The notes below the pieces were generated by a model that ran no database searches, was not told the DNA's origin, and saw only the letters and a list, made by a program, of their open reading frames with translations. The translations under genes and the position numbers were made by a program. Below are positions 8,401 to 17,363 of a DNA stretch of 64,000 bases, piece after piece. The DNA comes from Dickeya aquatica. GTDB taxonomy: Bacteria; Pseudomonadota; Gammaproteobacteria; Enterobacterales; Enterobacteriaceae. Positions within the stretch are counted from its first letter, which is position 1; each line of letters starts with the position of its first letter. Location: the NCBI RefSeq assembly GCF_900095885.1, contig NZ_LT615367.1, forward strand, positions 1,426,001-1,490,000, written 5' to 3'.

Positions 8401-8601
8401 TTGAACGTAGGCGATGCAGTAACGGTAAAAACCGATGGTGAGGTGCGAAGGGCTGGGCGGATTTTGGCTGTAGAACCTTTTCAGGAAGGGGTGATGTATC
8501 TGGTGGCGCTAAAGGATTATCCGGACGGGATCTGGTTTTTCAATGAACTCGGTAGCAGCGAGGGGATTTTTGTTGAACCCGTTTTAGCTGCTGACTCCTG
8601 A
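8401..8601 (+). CDS. dsrB: DsrB family small protein, TTG start
   Basis: A 66-residue cytosolic protein closely matching E. coli DsrB, with motifs [31 protein letters not shown] and GIFVEP. The start is a TTG at 8401 placed seven bases after a strong GGAGG; no ATG is available at the right position. The E. coli homologue is a short protein of unknown molecular role located near rcsA and the flagellar genes. Here it also stands beside flagellar/chemotaxis genes and is convergent with a chemoreceptor gene. Composition suggests a small beta-barrel fold, but I infer no biochemical activity. Confidence 0.9.
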   Translation: MNVGDAVTVKTDGEVRRAGRILAVEPFQEGVMYLVALKDYPDGIWFFNELGSSEGIFVEPVLAADS

Positions 8602-8604
8602 TAA

Positions 8605-8635
8605 GGCTGATGCAGCCTGGCACGCTGCATCAGCC
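8605..8635. terminator. Bidirectional terminator between dsrB and chemoreceptor
   Basis: A perfect 12-bp stem GGCTGATGCAGC / GCTGCATCAGCC (8605-8616 and 8624-8635) with a 7-nt loop fills the 40-bp gap between the two convergent genes. T tracts on both sides are weak. Confidence 0.75.
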
Positions 8636-8641
8636 CTTGTG

Positions 8642-10369
8642 TCAGAAGGTTTCCCAGTTATCACGGCCGGTTTTCGCTTTAGGTCTGCCAAGCGCGGGAG
8701 CCGATAACGTCGTTTTGGATAACGAACCTCTGGGGGATGAGGCGAGTGCCTGATATGCACCACCATCCGTCGCCAGCTTGAATGCAGAAACGGCCTGTGT
8801 CAGAACCCTGGCCTGATCTTCCAGAGACGCCGCCGCCGCCGTTGCCTGCTGAACCAGCGAGGCGTTTTGTTGTGTCACACTGTCCATTTCAGCGATTGCC
8901 TGACCGACCTGAGTAATGCCGCGGCTCTGTTCATCCGATGCTGAAGCAATTTCGTTCATGATATCGGTGACGCTGGTGACAGCCTGAACGATGTCATGCA
9001 TGGTCTGACCTGCATTATCTACCAGCGCAGAGCCGCTGTTGACCAGTGATACTGATTCAGAAATCAAGCCTTCAATCTCTTTTGCTGCCTGAGCACTGCG
9101 CTGGGCAAGGCTACGGACTTCTCCGGCAACCACGGCAAACCCTCGGCCTTGTTCCCCGGCGCGTGCGGCTTCGACCGCCGCGTTCAACGCCAGAATATTC
9201 GTCTGGAAAGCGATGCTGTTAATGACGTTCGTTATCTCGGAAATTTTCCGCGAACTGCCGGAAATGCTGTTCATGGTATTAACCACATTCTCGCACAATT
9301 TCCCCCCTTGCTTCGCTTTGCCTGACGCATTGGAAGCGAGCTGGCTGGCGTGATGCGCATTATCCGAGTTCTGTTTCACTGTGGCGGTTAACTGCTCCAT
9401 GCTGGCTGCGGTCTGTTCAATTGCCGCGGCCTGTTGCTCTGTACGTGATGACAGATCGCTGTTACCCGCAGTGATTTCGGTCGTCCCTTGATAAATAGAA
9501 TCGGCGCTGTCACGAACAGTGGATACCGTATGTACCAGCGATGCCTGCATTTGCTGGATATTCTGCCCCAAAATGCCGATTTCATTTTTACCGTAAGCTT
9601 CGTCAGGCTGGGTCAAATCACCTTGCGCAATACGCTGAATGCGTTGAACCAGATGGTTCATCGGTTTAATGAGCGCACCTCGCAAGAACAGGAATGTCAG
9701 CAAGGTCATAAAGATAGCAATGATGAAACTGACCGTCATCAGGGTGTATCCCAGCATAGCCTGACGCTGGGCATCATTATTGAGGCCTTTGGCGCGCTCG
9801 GTACGAAACGCTATCGCTTTTAGCAGCGGTTTATTATAAGCCTCATCAAGTACCCGTACTTCTTCGGACTCATGGGTCAGTATTTCTTCGAAATAACCAT
9901 CTTTGGCAGCCTTGAGCATTGGCATAATGCCTTTCTCAACATACTCGCTGTAAGCTTTGTTAAGTTCGGGTTCCAGCGCTATATCCGTGTCAGTTTTGAC
10001 CGAGCGGTTTTCATAGATATTAAACGCCTCCTTCGACATGGCAATGCGCTGCTCTGCCTGTTTCAGGTTACTGTTGAACACATCGGTATCACCCACGCGA
10101 ACCGCTGCGCCGGCCTGAATTATTAATAAACGAGCCGTTCTGAGGTGGTTGGAACTGTTTGACAAACCAAGACGAATATCGATTTCTTGTGTGACGTAGT
10201 CCAGGCTTTGGTTTGAACGCACCAGGAAATAGCTGGCTGTACCAATAGCCAGGGCAAACAAGAGCATGATACCGCCCAGAATGATGACAAATAGTGGCAC
10301 CAGGCCAAGATTACCCAGTATGCCGGTTTTACCCTGTTGTTCAGATTTTGACATCATTTTCATATCCAT
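8642..10369 (-). CDS. Methyl-accepting chemotaxis protein with NWETF tail
   Basis: A receptor of about 575 residues. Order: short cytoplasmic N terminus, TM1 (about 17-42), periplasmic four-helix-bundle sensor domain (Tar/Tsr type, about 43-195), TM2 (about 200-222), HAMP, and the long signalling coiled coil with the invariant hairpin [20 protein letters not shown]. The last five residues are NWETF, the tether that binds CheR and CheB in high-abundance E. coli receptors. A conserved AxxxR-like ligand region of Tar/Tsr is not obvious, so the ligand is unknown. The start was chosen at the Met of MDMKMMSK; downstream Met codons at 10363 and 10357 are alternatives. It is a single-gene unit. Confidence 0.93.
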   Translation of the reverse strand: MDMKMMSKSEQQGKTGILGNLGLVPLFVIILGGIMLLFALAIGTASYFLVRSNQSLDYVTQEIDIRLGLSNSSNHLRTARLLIIQAGAAVRVGDTDVFNSNLKQAEQRIAMSKEAFNIYENRSVKTDTDIALEPELNKAYSEYVEKGIMPMLKAAKDGYFEEILTHESEEVRVLDEAYNKPLLKAIAFRTERAKGLNNDAQRQAMLGYTLMTVSFIIAIFMTLLTFLFLRGALIKPMNHLVQRIQRIAQGDLTQPDEAYGKNEIGILGQNIQQMQASLVHTVSTVRDSADSIYQGTTEITAGNSDLSSRTEQQAAAIEQTAASMEQLTATVKQNSDNAHHASQLASNASGKAKQGGKLCENVVNTMNSISGSSRKISEITNVINSIAFQTNILALNAAVEAARAGEQGRGFAVVAGEVRSLAQRSAQAAKEIEGLISESVSLVNSGSALVDNAGQTMHDIVQAVTSVTDIMNEIASASDEQSRGITQVGQAIAEMDSVTQQNASLVQQATAAAASLEDQARVLTQAVSAFKLATDGGAYQALASSPRGSLSKTTLSAPALGRPKAKTGRDNWETF

Positions 10370-11247
10370 TCGCTCATTTTCAGGATGAAGTACATGTACA
10401 TAAACCGTACTACGTGCAGGTGTAGTTTGGATGCGCTGATTTATGGAAACCACTACTGTGCAAATCGCATGTAATACCACGATACTCTAACATCGTCATA
10501 TAATGTGAAACATTCATGAATTTCAATGCGATTTTGATCACGAATCTGGCGGTGACTGCATATCTTCACGGGCTTTTTTTACCTCAATAATGTGACTTTC
10601 GATCGGTATTTTTAGTCATTGCTTTTATACCGGATGCAAGGTGAATAACGTATGCTGCTATCAGGGAAAACTTTCTGCTGATATTTGACCTTCTCTGCTT
10701 TAAAACAGAATTTTATTTTTCAGTTTTTTTTGATGGCGGAGTTTATTTTTCAGCGTTTCAAGCCAGGTAATGATGCGGAAAGTGAGCATCCAGCAATCGG
10801 TGAACATGATGTATTTCCAAAACCTATGGCGGATAACGCTATTTAGAGAACGAGAGCGTTTCTGAGGCGGGCCTGATGTGTTACTCAGCAAAGAAAACAA
10901 TACTGATTACACTGTGCCATGCAGCGGTTGGCGCTAAAACAGTCTTCTTACTTATCGTCTAACGGTTATCTGTTCTTTTATAAGAGGAATCTGTAGAACT
11001 AGGTATTCATGAAATAGTTACCTATGTAATAAAATTAGAAATCTTAATGTGAAACAACGTGGTGGCACGGTATGATGTGTTGATGGCTTTTTTTCTTTAT
11101 ATTTAATATCAAATAGTTAAGTTTATTTTTGATAGAGGCTTTCTCTTGGGTTAAGTTTTTTGCTCCGATACGGATTGTTTTGTGTTCAGAAAAACTTCAC
11201 TGCTAAGCAAAAAACAGTGAAATATTGTGATTTGCTACTTTCATTTT

Positions 11248-11263
11248 CGTGATGCAGATCACA
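11248..11263 (+). promoter_or_regulatory. CRP-like binding site upstream of flhDC
   Basis: CGTGA-TGCAGA-TCACA matches the CRP consensus TGTGA-N6-TCACA at 9 of 10 positions. Its centre is about 76 bp before the start of the RcsB-like box. In E. coli, CRP-cAMP activates flhDC from a site about 70 bp upstream of the transcription start, so the layout fits. Confidence 0.7.
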
Positions 11264-11331
11264 TAATTATCAAAATACTAAGGTGCCTGCGTTGTATGAT
11301 TTAGGGCGAAGGCGGTAGAGTGACGGGGGAT

Positions 11332-11345
11332 TAGGATTAATCCTA
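11332..11345 (+). promoter_or_regulatory. RcsB-like box of flhDC
   Basis: TAGGATTAATCCTA is a perfect 14-bp palindrome that closely matches the RcsAB box and the E. coli flhDC box (TAGGAAAAATCTTA), where RcsB represses just downstream of the transcription start. Position relative to the CRP-like site fits the same architecture. Binding is inferred. Confidence 0.75.
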
Positions 11346-11576
11346 CCGTTCTGTATGGGCATAATACAGAGAAAGAACGGGTTTAGATTTATGAAGAGAC
11401 GGAGCCTCAAGTGCATCAGTGTGGATGCTGTATTTTTCGTCATATTAGAAGATTATAAGGTAGTAGAATTATCTGGCACCGATAGTTTTCATGCCACCTA
11501 TGGAGAGTGATTGTTTAGCGGGTGAGTGTTTTGTCACCTAACTTATGTTTGAAACATAGCCTGTCGGGATGGGAAT

Positions 11577-11927
11577 ATGGGTACCTCTGAATTGCTAAAA
11601 CACATTTATGACATAAATTTGTCTTATTTGTTACTGGCTCAGCGATTAATTAATGACGAAAAAGCATCGGCGATGTTCCGCCTTGGTATCAACGAAGAAA
11701 TGGCCGAAGCATTGATGCAACTGACTCTGCCTCAGATGGTAAAACTTGCTGAAACTAATCAGCTGATCTGTCATTTTCGCTTCAGTGATCACAATACTAT
11801 CAAGTTATTAACGCAGGAATCTCGTGTTGATGATCTGCAACAGATCCACACCGGTATTCTGCTGTCGAGTCATTTATTACAAGAGCTGTCTTCAAAAGAA
11901 GAGAGCCTGCCTAAGAAAAGGGCATAA
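11577..11927 (+). CDS. flhD: Flagellar master regulator subunit FlhD
   Basis: A 116-residue protein nearly identical to E. coli FlhD ([47 protein letters not shown], ending KKRA). FlhD dimers join FlhC to form FlhD4C2, which activates class 2 flagellar promoters with sigma-70. It is the first gene of the flhDC operon, overlapping flhC at its stop codon. The long upstream region with CRP-like and RcsB-like sites indicates control by carbon status and envelope stress. Length is normal. Confidence 0.98.
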   Translation: MGTSELLKHIYDINLSYLLLAQRLINDEKASAMFRLGINEEMAEALMQLTLPQMVKLAETNQLICHFRFSDHNTIKLLTQESRVDDLQQIHTGILLSSHLLQELSSKEESLPKKRA

Positions 11928-11929
11928 TG

Positions 11930-12508
11930 ATGGCAGAGAAAAGTATTGTTCAGGAAGCTAAAGACATCCAACTGGCGATGGAGTTGATATCGCTGGGTGC
12001 GCGTCTGCAAATGCTGGAAAGTGAGACACAGTTAAGTCGTGGCCGCTTAATCAAGTTATACAAAGAGTTACGTGGTAGCCCGCCGCCAAAGGGGATGCTG
12101 CCGTTTTCAACAGACTGGTTCATGACATGGGAACAGAACATCCATTCCTCCATGTTCTATAATGCCTATATTTTTCTGCTCAAGAATAGTCACTGTAGTG
12201 GTGTTGAAGCTGTTATTAAAGCTTATCGGCTTTATCTCGAACAATGCGCCCCTCAAAGCGAGGCTCCTCTGCTGGCATTAACCCGTGCCTGGACGCTGGT
12301 GCGCTTTGTGGACAGTGGCATGCTGCAACTGTCTTCTTGCAATTGCTGCAAGGGGATGTTTATTACCCACGCGCATCAGCCTAAAAATAGTTTTGTTTGT
12401 AGTTTATGCCAGCCACCTTCCAGAGCTGTAAAAAGACGTAAACTTTCGCCGAGTGTTGCCGATATGATACCTCAACTGCTGGACGAACAGGTTAAGCATG
12501 CAGTCTGA
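11930..12508 (+). CDS. flhC: Flagellar master regulator subunit FlhC
   Basis: A 192-residue protein matching E. coli FlhC along its full length ([55 protein letters not shown]). The zinc-binding cysteines are present in SSCNCC and [12 protein letters not shown]. FlhC gives the FlhD4C2 complex its DNA-binding strength. Two adjacent ATG codons (11927 and 11930) are possible; the second gives the length of the E. coli protein. It is coupled to flhD by overlap. Its last codons contain a sigma-28 promoter for motA. Confidence 0.98.
   Translation: MAEKSIVQEAKDIQLAMELISLGARLQMLESETQLSRGRLIKLYKELRGSPPPKGMLPFSTDWFMTWEQNIHSSMFYNAYIFLLKNSHCSGVEAVIKAYRLYLEQCAPQSEAPLLALTRAWTLVRFVDSGMLQLSSCNCCKGMFITHAHQPKNSFVCSLCQPPSRAVKRRKLSPSVADMIPQLLDEQVKHAV
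12439..12465 (+). promoter_or_regulatory. Sigma-28 (FliA) promoter for motA operon, inside flhC
   Basis: TAAA-N15-GCCGATAT, a near-perfect class 3 flagellar promoter (consensus TAAA-N15-GCCGATAA). It lies within the last 70 bp of flhC, about 180 bp before motA, and should drive motAB-cheAW late in assembly. Confidence 0.8.
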
Positions 12509-12641
12509 GCCTGATGGCGATTTTGTGGTTCTGTCATCGTGCGTCAATTGCCCGATGGCAGTATTCCCTCCAAATAAGTCGTTGGTAAGACCGCATTTGT
12601 AACTCTCTCCGCCACCCTTTTACTATCTATAAGGAATTCTT

Positions 12642-13529
12642 GTGCTGGTTATATTGGGTTATCTTGTCACTATAGGCTCCATACTTGGCGGTTATCTCAT
12701 CGTTGGTGGCGAGTTAGGGGCACTGTATCAGCCTTCGGAATTATTGATTATCGGTGGTGCGGCTGTCGGGGCATTTATCGTTGGTAATACTGGTAAAGCG
12801 ATTAAGTCAACGATGAAATCGCTCCCAATATTGCTGCAAGGGTCGAAATACACGAAAGCGGTATACATGGATCTGATGGCCGTGCTGTTTCGCTTGATGG
12901 CTAAATCACGTCAGCAAGGTATGCTTTCGTTAGAGTTTGATATCGATAATCCTAATGAGAGTGAAATTTTCTCCACCTATCCCCGCATTCTGGCTGATAG
13001 CTATATTGTAGAATTTGTGACCGATTATTTGCGCTTGATGGTTAGCGGGAACATGAATGCGTTTGAAATTGAAACGCTGATGGATGAAGAAATTGAAACC
13101 GTTGAGCATGAAGTTGAAGTTCCAGCAACCAGCTTAAACCTGATGGGGGATGGGTTGCCCGCATTTGGTATTGTTGCTGCGGTAATGGGTGTAGTGCATT
13201 CTCTGGCGTTTGTTGACCGTCCTGCGGCAGAACTGGGCATGATGATTGCCCATGCGATGGTGGGGACCTTCCTTGGGATTTTATTGGCTTACGGTTTCGT
13301 GTCTCCGCTCGCATCATTGCTGCGTCAAAAAAACTCTGAAAAAATCAAAGTGCTTCAATGTATCAAGGTGACATTGTTATCCAGCCTGAATGGTTATGCC
13401 CCGCAGATAGCCGTTGAGTTTGGTCGTAAAACGCTTTATTCAACAGTGCGTCCTTCATTTACCGAAATGGAAGAGCATATCCGTAATGTGAAGGCTCCGG
13501 CACAGCAGGCATCGGAAAATGACGCATGA
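12642..13529 (+). CDS. motA: Flagellar stator protein MotA
   Basis: A 295-residue proton-channel stator subunit, the same length as E. coli MotA, with four membrane segments (about 2-22, 34-50, 170-190 and 200-222). Arg90 and Glu98 of the cytoplasmic loop, which interact with rotor protein FliG, are at the E. coli positions. The proline of the DGLPAFG motif is also present. The start is a GTG at 12642 after an AAGGA-type site. It overlaps motB by 4 bp (ATGA), as expected for stators assembled as MotA-MotB complexes. Confidence 0.97.
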   Translation: MLVILGYLVTIGSILGGYLIVGGELGALYQPSELLIIGGAAVGAFIVGNTGKAIKSTMKSLPILLQGSKYTKAVYMDLMAVLFRLMAKSRQQGMLSLEFDIDNPNESEIFSTYPRILADSYIVEFVTDYLRLMVSGNMNAFEIETLMDEEIETVEHEVEVPATSLNLMGDGLPAFGIVAAVMGVVHSLAFVDRPAAELGMMIAHAMVGTFLGILLAYGFVSPLASLLRQKNSEKIKVLQCIKVTLLSSLNGYAPQIAVEFGRKTLYSTVRPSFTEMEEHIRNVKAPAQQASENDA

Positions 13530-14656
13530 AACACCAACATCCGATTATTCGAAAAAAACGTAAATCAGGACATGCTGCACATCATGGTGGCTCATGGAAA
13601 ATAGCGTATGCTGACTTCATGACCGCCATGATGGCGCTTTTTCTGGTGATGTGGTTGATTGCTATTTCCTCGCCTTCTCAATTGGCGCAAATTGCCGAAT
13701 ATTTCCGCACACCATTGAAAATAGCCATTACCTCTGGCCCTAAAATGAGTGATGCTTCAAACCCGATACCTGGCGGTGGCTCTGATCCAACCCAGCAGGA
13801 AGGTGATGTGAAGCGTCAGATTGATACCATGGATGGCCGCCTTGAAGAAATTAAACTCAATAAACTACGCGAACGGCTTGATCAACTTATTGAGGCGGAT
13901 CCGCGCCTCAGAGCATTAAGGCCGCATCTGTTGATTGAAATGGTCGATGAGGGCCTGCGCATTCAAATCATTGATAGTAACAATCGGCCTATGTTTAAAA
14001 CAGGTAGTGCGCAGGTCGAACCTTATATGAGTGATATTTTGCGAGCTATCGCGCCAATTTTGAATGATATTCCTAATAAAATCAGTTTATCGGGCCATAC
14101 TGATGATGCGAAGTACGCAATGGGTGAGCGAGGCTACAGCAACTGGGAATTATCTGCCGATCGCGCTAATGCTTCCCGTCGAGAACTGATTGCCGGTGGG
14201 TTGGCCGATGGCAAAGTTTTGCGTGTTGTAGGTATGGCTGACACGATGAATTTGAAGCAGGCCAAAGGGGGCAGTGATGCCATCAACCGTCGTATCAGTC
14301 TGGTTGTCCTGAATAAGCAGGCTCAGGAGAATATCGAACATGAGAATGCTGAAAGCAGTGCAGTAAACATTGATAAAATAGAAAATTTACAAAACATGGG
14401 GATGGATAAAGCCAAGCCCGTTACCGCACCTGCCGATAACGGTAACAGTACGGCTACACCACAACCCGAAACCAATGGGACGCCTGTATCTGGCTCAACT
14501 GCGGCTCCTGTTCAGGCACCCGCAACAGCGGCACCTGCGTCGGGAGCGAACGGCTCATCGGCAACAAGCCATCGGCAGCCTACGACAGCTTTGCCAGCAG
14601 CACCTGATAGTCAGGCGACACCTTCTTCAACAAGCCGCGATTCACAGCAGAGGTGA
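13526..14656 (+). CDS. motB: Flagellar stator protein MotB with extended tail
   Basis: A 376-residue protein. It has a short basic N terminus, one membrane helix with the proton-binding Asp30 ([16 protein letters not shown]; Asp32 in E. coli), a plug/linker, and an OmpA-like peptidoglycan-binding domain (about 120-270, LSGHTDD and [16 protein letters not shown]). E. coli MotB has 308 residues. The extra length is a low-complexity Ala/Thr/Pro/Ser-rich tail (about 290-376) after the anchor domain, of unknown role. It overlaps motA by 4 bp and its stop codon lies just before the GTG of cheA. Confidence 0.97.
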   Translation: MKHQHPIIRKKRKSGHAAHHGGSWKIAYADFMTAMMALFLVMWLIAISSPSQLAQIAEYFRTPLKIAITSGPKMSDASNPIPGGGSDPTQQEGDVKRQIDTMDGRLEEIKLNKLRERLDQLIEADPRLRALRPHLLIEMVDEGLRIQIIDSNNRPMFKTGSAQVEPYMSDILRAIAPILNDIPNKISLSGHTDDAKYAMGERGYSNWELSADRANASRRELIAGGLADGKVLRVVGMADTMNLKQAKGGSDAINRRISLVVLNKQAQENIEHENAESSAVNIDKIENLQNMGMDKAKPVTAPADNGNSTATPQPETNGTPVSGSTAAPVQAPATAAPASGANGSSATSHRQPTTALPAAPDSQATPSSTSRDSQQR

Positions 14657-14661
14657 CCCAC

Positions 14662-16710
14662 GTGAGCATGGACATGAGTGCTTTCTATCAAACGTTCTTT
14701 GATGAAGCAGATGAATTGTTGGCGGACATGGAGCAGCATTTATTGCAACTTGATCCGTTGGCACCCGATACGGAACAAATGAATGCCATATTCCGCGCTG
14801 CTCACTCGATTAAAGGGGGAGCGGGGACATTCGGCTTTACTATATTGCAGGAAACCACTCACATACTGGAGAACCTGCTGGATGGTGCCAGACGCGGTGA
14901 AATGCGGTTGAGCACCGATATTATCAACCTATTTTTGGAAACCAAAGATATCATGCAGGATCAGTTGGATGCTTATAAAACTGCGCAGGAGCCCAACGCT
15001 GAAAGCTTTGAGTATATCTGTCAGGCACTGCGTCAGCTTGCTCTGGAGTCCAAAGAAAATGGCGCTACCGGAGCTGCTCAAGCCAAGGTAGAGGTTGAAA
15101 ATTCGGTTTCTTCCGCTCCAGCCTCGGCCACTGCTGCCAGTGGGAATTCAGGCCTAAGAATTGCCCTGACTGGCCTGAAAGAGTCGGATATTCCTCAACT
15201 GCTTGAAGAGTTAGGAAATCTGGGAACAGTTAAAGATTCGGTCCAAACCAGCAATAGTGTTGAACTGACGCTGGAGACGTCTGCCAGTGAAGACGATATC
15301 AGCGCCGTGCTATGTTTTGTTCTGGAACCAGAGCAAATTAGCTTTAAAACTCCAGGTGCTGCCAGCGTTGCGGCACCGGTTGCGGTAGCGCCAGTTGTCA
15401 GCGAGCCGGCTCCTGTGGTTCAACCTGAGCCTCCCGCTCCTGTTGCACCGGTTCAGAGTGCTCCAGCGCCTGTAGCGAAGCCTGGTGCGGCTAATGATGC
15501 CGCTAAAGGAAGAACCAAAGCCGGTGATACCAGTATTCGTGTAGCAGTAGAGAAAGTTGACCAGCTTATCAACCTGGTTGGAGAGTTGGTGATTACCCAG
15601 TCAATGCTGGCTCAGCGTTCGAGTGCTCTTGATCCGGTCGCGCATGGTGACCTGCTTAATAGCATGGGCCAGCTTGAGCGTAATGCGCGGGATCTGCAAG
15701 AGTCAGTCATGTCTATTCGTATGATGCCTATGGAATACGTGTTTAGTCGTTTCCCGCGTCTGGTTCGTGATCTGGCTGCAAAATTAGGTAAGGAAGTTGA
15801 GCTAACGTTGTTAGGAAGTTCAACTGAACTTGATAAGAGCCTGATTGAACGCATTATCGACCCGCTGACCCATCTGGTACGTAATAGCCTTGACCATGGC
15901 ATTGAATCACCGGAAAAACGTATCGAGTCAGGCAAGTCTGCTGTGGGTAATCTGACTCTATCAGCAGAACATCAGGGCGGTAACATCTGTATTGAGGTTA
16001 TCGATGATGGCGCTGGTTTGAACCGCGAGCGTATTCTGGCCAAAGCGCTGTCGCAAGGGATGGCGGTTAGCGAAAACATGTCTGATGAAGAGGTCGGCAT
16101 GTTAATTTTTGCGCCTGGTTTTTCTACCGCAGAAAAAGTCACCGACGTATCAGGCCGAGGCGTTGGTATGGATGTGGTAAAACGAAATATTCAGGAAATG
16201 GGTGGTCATGTTGAAATCCACTTCCAGAAAGGAAAAGGGACAACTATCCGTATTTTGCTGCCGTTGACGCTAGCAATTCTGGATGGTATGTCAGTTAAAG
16301 TGAATAATGAAGTGTTTATCCTGCCGTTGAATGCGGTTATGGAATCCCTGCAACCGCAATCGGAAGATTTGTACCCGCTGGCAGGAGGCGAGCGAGTGTT
16401 GCAGGTTCGTGGCGAATATTTGCCATTGGTTGAGCTGTATCAGGTATTTGATGTCGCCGGAGCGAAAACGGATGCGACGCAGGGGATCGTGGTTATTCTA
16501 CAGAGCGCGGGCCGCCGTTATGCCTTGCTGGTTGACCAACTGATCGGTCAGCATCAGGTTGTGGTGAAAAACCTGGAAAGTAATTATCGCAAAGTGCCGG
16601 GTGTTTCCGCCGCGACGATTCTGGGTGATGGTAGCGTAGCACTAATTGTAGATGTTTCCGCGTTGCAAGCGCTTTATCGGGAAAAGCGTGTGGTCGAAAC
16701 CGCAGCTTAA
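14662..16710 (+). CDS. cheA: Chemotaxis histidine kinase CheA
   Basis: A 682-residue kinase that autophosphorylates and passes phosphate to CheY and CheB. Domains: P1 with phospho-accepting His48 (AAHSIKGGAGTFG), P2 (about 160-235), an Ala/Pro-rich linker (about 236-290), P3 dimerisation, P4 kinase with N box HLVRNSLDHGIE and G boxes DDGAGLNRER and GRGVGMDVV, and P5 CheW-like regulatory domain. The GTG at 14662 was chosen because it gives the E. coli-like start MSMDMSAFYQTFFDEADELL and follows AGAGGTGA. Another in-frame GTG at 14653 overlaps motB and seems less likely. It is probably cotranscribed with motAB and cheW. Confidence 0.97.
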   Translation: MSMDMSAFYQTFFDEADELLADMEQHLLQLDPLAPDTEQMNAIFRAAHSIKGGAGTFGFTILQETTHILENLLDGARRGEMRLSTDIINLFLETKDIMQDQLDAYKTAQEPNAESFEYICQALRQLALESKENGATGAAQAKVEVENSVSSAPASATAASGNSGLRIALTGLKESDIPQLLEELGNLGTVKDSVQTSNSVELTLETSASEDDISAVLCFVLEPEQISFKTPGAASVAAPVAVAPVVSEPAPVVQPEPPAPVAPVQSAPAPVAKPGAANDAAKGRTKAGDTSIRVAVEKVDQLINLVGELVITQSMLAQRSSALDPVAHGDLLNSMGQLERNARDLQESVMSIRMMPMEYVFSRFPRLVRDLAAKLGKEVELTLLGSSTELDKSLIERIIDPLTHLVRNSLDHGIESPEKRIESGKSAVGNLTLSAEHQGGNICIEVIDDGAGLNRERILAKALSQGMAVSENMSDEEVGMLIFAPGFSTAEKVTDVSGRGVGMDVVKRNIQEMGGHVEIHFQKGKGTTIRILLPLTLAILDGMSVKVNNEVFILPLNAVMESLQPQSEDLYPLAGGERVLQVRGEYLPLVELYQVFDVAGAKTDATQGIVVILQSAGRRYALLVDQLIGQHQVVVKNLESNYRKVPGVSAATILGDGSVALIVDVSALQALYREKRVVETAA

Positions 16711-16749
16711 CAACGTTTACAGCTATAGATTATTAAAAAGGTGAGAAAC

Positions 16750-17247
16750 ATGACTGGACTTGCGAATGTGACAAAGCTAGCAGGCGAGACAGTAGGTCAG
16801 GAGTTTTTGATTTTTACGCTGGGTGATGAGGAATACGGCGTAGATATTTTAAAGGTTCAAGAAATTCGTGGTTATGATCAAGTTACGCGAATTGCTAATA
16901 CACCTTCTTTCATCAAGGGTGTAACCAATCTTCGCGGTGTTATTGTTCCTATTGTCGATTTACGTATCAAATTCATGCAGCAAGAAGTTGATTATGACGA
17001 TAACACGGTGGTGATTGTATTGAATTTAGGGCAGCGTGTTGTCGGAATTGTGGTCGATGGTGTGTCGGATGTGCTCTCTCTGACAGCCGATCAAATTCGT
17101 CCGGCTCCAGAGTTTGCGGTCACGTTGTCAACAGAATACCTGACAGGATTGGGTTCTCTGGGTGAGCGGATGTTAATTCTCGTTGATATAGAGAAACTAC
17201 TCAGTAGTGAGGAAATGGCGTTGGTTGATAGCGTCATGAAAGTTTGA
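16750..17247 (+). CDS. cheW: Chemotaxis coupling protein CheW
   Basis: A 165-residue adaptor linking chemoreceptors to CheA, nearly identical to E. coli CheW ([61 protein letters not shown]). The ATG at 16750 gives the usual [11 protein letters not shown] start and follows AAAGGTGAG; an in-frame GTG at 16741 falls inside that ribosome binding site. A hairpin follows the gene, so the downstream receptor may be transcribed by readthrough or separately. Confidence 0.97.
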   Translation: MTGLANVTKLAGETVGQEFLIFTLGDEEYGVDILKVQEIRGYDQVTRIANTPSFIKGVTNLRGVIVPIVDLRIKFMQQEVDYDDNTVVIVLNLGQRVVGIVVDGVSDVLSLTADQIRPAPEFAVTLSTEYLTGLGSLGERMLILVDIEKLLSSEEMALVDSVMKV

Positions 17248-17262
17248 CAAACCAGCCATTAA

Positions 17263-17283
17263 GGGCCACTTCGGTGGCCCCTA
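17263..17283 (+). terminator. Hairpin after cheW
   Basis: GGGCCAC-TTCG-GTGGCCC, a 7-bp GC-rich stem closed by a stable UUCG tetraloop, 15 bp after the cheW stop. The following CTATCATTT is only a weak T tract, so termination may be partial. Confidence 0.6.
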
Positions 17284-17363
17284 TCATTTGATACCCTCGA
17301 ATCTCGAATCATAGAGTTATAAAGATGCTAATGCATCAATGATTGTTGTTATAAAGGCTTAAT

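Larger units (their letters stand above)
10370..11576. other. Long intergenic region upstream of flhDC
   Basis: About 1.2 kb between the divergent chemoreceptor and flhD genes. It holds a CRP-like site (11248-11263), an RcsB-like box (11332-11345) and a weak sigma-28-like element for the receptor near 10600-10627 (ACCGATCG and a displaced TAAA). flhD would have a leader of roughly 240-250 nt if transcription starts just before the RcsB box. I see no protein-coding frame worth calling and no insertion sequence. Confidence 0.55.

Noticed and set aside
10600..10627. Sigma-28-like promoter for the chemoreceptor at 8642-10369
   Set aside because: The -10-like ACCGATCG keeps only the CCGAT core and the TAAA element is one base too far, so the match is too weak to list as a promoter.
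10700..10900. Minus-strand 66-codon open frame upstream of flhDC
   Set aside because: No ribosome binding site and no similarity to any family I know. It is located in the regulatory region.
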